The notes under the pieces: model-generated
What the model was told of the DNA's origin: nothing
The model's database searches: none
Seen by the model: only the letters and a program-made list of their open reading frames with translations
DNA from: a virus
Length of the DNA stretch: 34,742 nt
IMG/VR virus record: IMGVR_UViG_3300049893_001465
Span: 1 to 34,742 of that record
Strand: one strand, 5' to 3'
Part shown: positions 32,495 to 34,742 of the stretch, one piece after another
Layout of the letters: each line of letters starts with the position of its first letter
Numbering within the stretch: position 1 is the first letter of the stretch
Program-made: the position numbers and the translations under genes

Positions 32495-32536
32495 CACATA
32501 ACACTAAGGTAAGCGACGTATTTATGTCCGCTTACC
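32493..32536. repeat. right boundary repeat and bulged hairpin
   Basis: AGCACATAAC (32493-32502) is the inverse of the left boundary. It is followed by GGTAAGCG ... CGCTTACC, an 8-bp stem that continues inward after one unpaired C as ACGTA/TATGT. Unpaired bases in the stem are a feature of attC sites. No GTTA core is found on the far side, so if this is an attC-like site it is degenerate. Confidence 0.45.
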
Positions 32537-32567
32537 GACTTTATAAAAAATAATCACCCTGAAAATT

Positions 32568-32597
32568 AATAACTTAGTAAAATAAGTTATTTTTTTT
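32568..32597 (+). terminator. Rho-independent terminator
   Basis: AATAACTTA (32568-32576) and TAAGTTATT (32583-32591) form a 9-bp perfect stem with a six-base loop, followed by a T-run to 32597. It ends the dut/DUF551 transcript 12 bases before dyad promoter 9. Confidence 0.88.
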
Positions 32598-32608
32598 GAT
32601 TAAAAGTT

Positions 32609-32638
32609 TTGATTTTATCAAAAAGATTTGTACTTTTG
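32609..32638 (+). promoter_or_regulatory. dyad promoter 9 (before 32683)
   Basis: TTGATTTTATCAA (32609-32621), a perfect-arm dyad, then TACTTTTG (32631-32638) after 19 bases. TTGCATAG follows the -7 box, as at promoters 1 and 5. Confidence 0.85.
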
Positions 32639-32682
32639 TTGCATAGGAAATGAATGATAAGAACCACTAAAAACTAGAAATC

Positions 32683-32871
32683 ATGAGTACAGATATGAAA
32701 TCAGCATTTGAAACCTACTCCGAACTTGAAATTTCAAAAGAATTGAAATTAAAGATTCGCAATGAAAAAAATAAAACAATTGCAATTAGATACCCAAATG
32801 GTGGTATGACTACCGAAGACCATGAGCAAATATTAATCGAGGCTTGCGCTGTAAATGGTATTATATTATAA
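32683..32871 (+). CDS. hypothetical small protein
   Basis: A 62-residue protein (ISKELKLKIRNEKNKTIAIR, then MTTEDHEQILIEACAV), basic then acidic. First gene behind dyad promoter 9. No family recognised. Confidence 0.55.
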   Translation: MSTDMKSAFETYSELEISKELKLKIRNEKNKTIAIRYPNGGMTTEDHEQILIEACAVNGIIL

Positions 32872-32935
32872 AAAATAAAATCTTAATTGACACTTAGTTA
32901 TATTAGTTGATTAATATTTCACAAAAACAAATAAA

Positions 32936-33700
32936 ATGATTCGAAGACCTGGAAACAAAACAAAACTAACAGCGGACATAGTGCCGCTGTTCGCCCCACA
33001 CACTGCCTACATTGAACTTTTTTGCGGTGCTGGTGGTATGTTCTTAAACAAGCCAAAAGCTCGCTACAATTTTTTAAATGATATTGATAACGACGTTTAC
33101 AACTGCTTCAAAGTTCTACAGGAAAATAAAGAAGCTCTGGAAAACTACATTAGATTCATGCCATGTCATGAAACATATTTCAAAGAATGTATGAAAAAAC
33201 AAACAACCGAACCAATCCAAAGGGCTGCGGAGTTTTTGTTCTTAAGTAATTTTTCGCTTTATGGGATAGGGAATACTTTAAGGTTTGGCCAATACAACAC
33301 TAAAGAATTACTAATCGAAAACATCGAGAAAACATACTTGTTTATAATTGACCGCTGCCAGTTCATGAATTGTGACTTTAGGAATGTGATTAAAAAAATC
33401 AGAATAAGTGACGAAAACAAGGCCTCCACGTTTGTTTATTCCGATCCTCCTTACCTTGGCACTAGTCACAATTATGATTGCCCTGAATGGACTGAAAGTG
33501 ACGTTATAGACTGTTTTGATGTAACTTTTGATTCTGGAATAAACGGAGCCATGAGTGAATTTGCGCACCCTTTTATTATTGATCAAGCGCAAAAGCGCAA
33601 ACTGAATATTGTTAACATCGGTGAGCGCCAATCTATTAAAAACAGAAATACAGAAATTTTGATAACTAATTACAAAAACTATCCTACGTTGTGGGGTTAA
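32936..33700 (+). CDS. DNA N6-adenine methyltransferase, Dam/D12 family
   Basis: A 254-residue methylase of the D12 (Dam-like) class. Residues 29-34 FCGAGG bind S-adenosylmethionine, FLNDID (46-51) follows, and DPPY (170-173) is the catalytic motif. It transfers a methyl group to the N6 of adenine in a target site that is GATC in many relatives but is not proven here. Roles may include protection from host restriction or marking the origin beside which it lies. I see no partner restriction enzyme. Length is typical for the family. Confidence 0.88.
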   Translation: MIRRPGNKTKLTADIVPLFAPHTAYIELFCGAGGMFLNKPKARYNFLNDIDNDVYNCFKVLQENKEALENYIRFMPCHETYFKECMKKQTTEPIQRAAEFLFLSNFSLYGIGNTLRFGQYNTKELLIENIEKTYLFIIDRCQFMNCDFRNVIKKIRISDENKASTFVYSDPPYLGTSHNYDCPEWTESDVIDCFDVTFDSGINGAMSEFAHPFIIDQAQKRKLNIVNIGERQSIKNRNTEILITNYKNYPTLWG

Positions 33701-33711
33701 AACTTTCAATT

Positions 33712-34086
33712 ATGATAACTATCACAGGAAAAGACTTTTATAGGTGCAAACATTGCAGAAAACTTTATCAAATCAAAAGGGCTGCTGAAATGCACGAAAA
33801 GCGATGTAAAAAGAATCCAGACAACTGGAGGGCGTGCAATGGGTGTAAGTTTGCGGTTGAACGATTGGCAAATTTGGAGGGCAAAACAATGAATGGAGAA
33901 AAGTTTACTTACGATAAAAGTTTACTTTACTGTTTAAAAAAAGAGACTTTCATACACCCTCCTATCATTGAACACAAGGGCACGGCTGCCATAATAATTG
34001 GCAATGATAACATTCCAATGCCTCGAACTTGTGCGTTAAGACAAGTCGATGAGCCAATAGAGTTTGAACCAGTAGATTTTGAGTAG
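33712..34086 (+). CDS. zinc-finger-like protein
   Basis: A 124-residue protein with CKHCRKLYQIKRAAEMHEKRC near the start (residues about 12-32), whose CxxC and HxxxxC spacing resembles a classical zinc finger. A second CNGC motif lies near residue 43, and CLKK and TCAL cysteines follow. Probably DNA- or RNA-binding. The start at ATG 33712 is preferred over GTG 33691, which overlaps the end of the methylase. Confidence 0.6.
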   Translation: MITITGKDFYRCKHCRKLYQIKRAAEMHEKRCKKNPDNWRACNGCKFAVERLANLEGKTMNGEKFTYDKSLLYCLKKETFIHPPIIEHKGTAAIIIGNDNIPMPRTCALRQVDEPIEFEPVDFE

Positions 34087-34124
34087 TTAATTTAGTTTTA
34101 ACCTTAAAAATAACCAAAAATACA

Positions 34125-34391
34125 ATGGCATCACATCCAGAAGTTTATACAGTAGAAGGTTATGTTTGTGAATGTTGGCATAATATCACTAAAGAACAAT
34201 ACGATTTTATATGTAAAACATATAATGCAAACGAACAACTAAAAGAGTATATTGAACGAAAGATGGAAGATTTTGAACCAGATGAACAAAGCTGGAGAGA
34301 TTATCGGAATTCTGTAGCAGAATGCGTGGACGCATACTATTCAAATGAACGACTATTGATTAATTATTATTTGAAATACGGAACACTGTAA
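34125..34391 (+). CDS. hypothetical protein, last gene before origin region
   Basis: An 88-residue acidic, helical protein (YVCECWHNITKEQYDFIC, IERKMEDFEPDEQSWRDYRN). The three cysteines and one histidine near the start might bind a metal. No family recognised. Confidence 0.55.
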   Translation: MASHPEVYTVEGYVCECWHNITKEQYDFICKTYNANEQLKEYIERKMEDFEPDEQSWRDYRNSVAECVDAYYSNERLLINYYLKYGTL

Positions 34392-34488
34392 AAAATTCAG
34401 CTGCAACAAAGTTGTGTTGCAAAGTAACAAGCCTGCAACAGTTTTTTAAAGTCGAAACGCCAGTAAAATCAATACTTACAGATAAAAC

Positions 34489-34616
34489 TGCAACGATTGT
34501 AACAATTGCAACACAAGAAATATTTAAATATAGATATTTGATTAATGTTTGATTTTATCATAATATAATTAAAAAAGCTCTATATTGTGTTTGTTGCAAT
34601 CGTTGTAATCGTTGCA
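34489..34616. repeat. 25-bp inverted repeat with 78-base loop
   Basis: The arms at 34489-34513 and 34592-34616 are reverse complements except at about three positions in the middle. The right arm is itself two 9-base direct units (TTGCAATCG, TTGTAATCG) and part of a third. The loop is A/T-rich and contains the dyad TTGATTTTATCAT, without a -7 box at the usual spacing. Confidence 0.85.
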
Positions 34617-34716
34617 AGATGTTCTGTAAGTATAGTAAATACTGGTAGTGTAGTATATAAAATGTGTTACTTAGTTGTTACTGTGTGTTACTATGTAGTG
34701 TTATATATGTAGTATA

Positions 34717-34742
34717 ATATATAATAATATAATATATAATAA
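34717..34742. repeat. terminal direct repeat (copy of 1-26)
   Basis: The last 26 bases are identical to bases 1-26. Although of low complexity, an exact 26-base end overlap is what assemblers leave on a circular or circularly permuted genome, so the unit length is probably about 34,716 bases. Confidence 0.8.

Larger units (their letters stand above)
34392..34742. other. replication-origin-like region
   Basis: The 351-base end has no gene. It holds seven copies of TGCAAC or its complement GTTGCA between 34402 and 34616, a 7-bp hairpin (34402-34408 with 34415-34421), and a 25-bp near-perfect inverted repeat (34489-34513 with 34592-34616). A dyad TTGATTTTATCAT (34549-34561) lies in the inverted-repeat loop. 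Three GTTACT repeats (about 34666-34692) at 10-11 base steps lead into an AT-only tail that joins the left end. Iterons plus an easily melted tract are the usual parts of an origin. Confidence 0.65.

Noticed and set aside
32887-32919. Promoter before the methylase gene
   Set aside because: TTGACAC followed by TAATATTTC has poor spacing and -7 match.
34549-34593. Tenth dyad promoter in the origin region
   Set aside because: TTGATTTTATCAT is present, but no TAnnTTTG lies 19-20 bases on; TGTGTTTG at 34586 is too far away. Kept only as a dyad inside the inverted repeat.
1-34742. CRISPR arrays, tRNA genes, insertion sequences, integrase
   Set aside because: No regularly spaced repeats with unique spacers, no cloverleaf candidates and no transposase or recombinase motifs were found on reading.

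Overview
The window looks like a complete or nearly complete genome (about 34.7 kb, AT-rich) of a tailed dsDNA phage infecting a Bacteroidota host. The host call rests on the promoters, which fit the Bacteroidota form TTG-N19/20-TAnnTTTG, on weak ribosome binding sites, and on the style of the head and tail proteins. The first 26 bases are repeated exactly at the last 26, so the contig probably closes into a circle or comes from a circularly permuted molecule. Every convincing gene is on the + strand. No integrase, repressor of a known type, tRNA, CRISPR array or insertion sequence was seen. A tape measure protein without a visible sheath gene suggests a siphovirus.

Layout. 1-141 and 34392-34742 form one gene-poor, iteron-rich, AT-rich region that looks like a replication origin. 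142-4582 holds small early genes and a recombination set: a putative single-strand annealing protein, a small protein with a sliding-clamp-like C-terminus, a YqaJ/lambda-type exonuclease and small zinc-ribbon proteins. 4642-6313 is the terminase pair. 6310-14001 is mostly neck and tail, ending in the tape measure protein. 14047-19088 is the head block (ClpP-type protease fused to a scaffold-like tail, capsid, portal, connector) under its own promoter. 19092-22754 holds fibres and small membrane proteins and ends in a UUCG terminator. 22924-25046 holds small accessory genes and a VRR-NUC-like nuclease. 25136-29321 is the replication module: a basic ribbon-helix-helix-like protein, an SSB-like protein and a PrimPol/DUF3987 primase-helicase. 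29411-34391 is a string of small accessory genes plus dUTPase, a DUF551 protein and a Dam-type methylase.

How it may work together. Nine promoters carry a dyad, TTGATNNNATCAA or a one-base variant, laid over the -33 element at a fixed distance from the -7 box. They sit before the early, packaging, replication and accessory operons, whereas the head-operon promoter lacks the dyad. This looks like one regulon controlled by one DNA-binding protein. Replication appears to use phage PrimPol/helicase, SSB and perhaps a clamp-like factor with a host polymerase, since no phage DNA polymerase is visible. Two near-perfect parS (ParB site) sequences bracket the tape-measure/head/fibre block although the phage encodes no ParA or ParB. 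Two genes are broken by single-base changes in A-runs. No endolysin was recognised.
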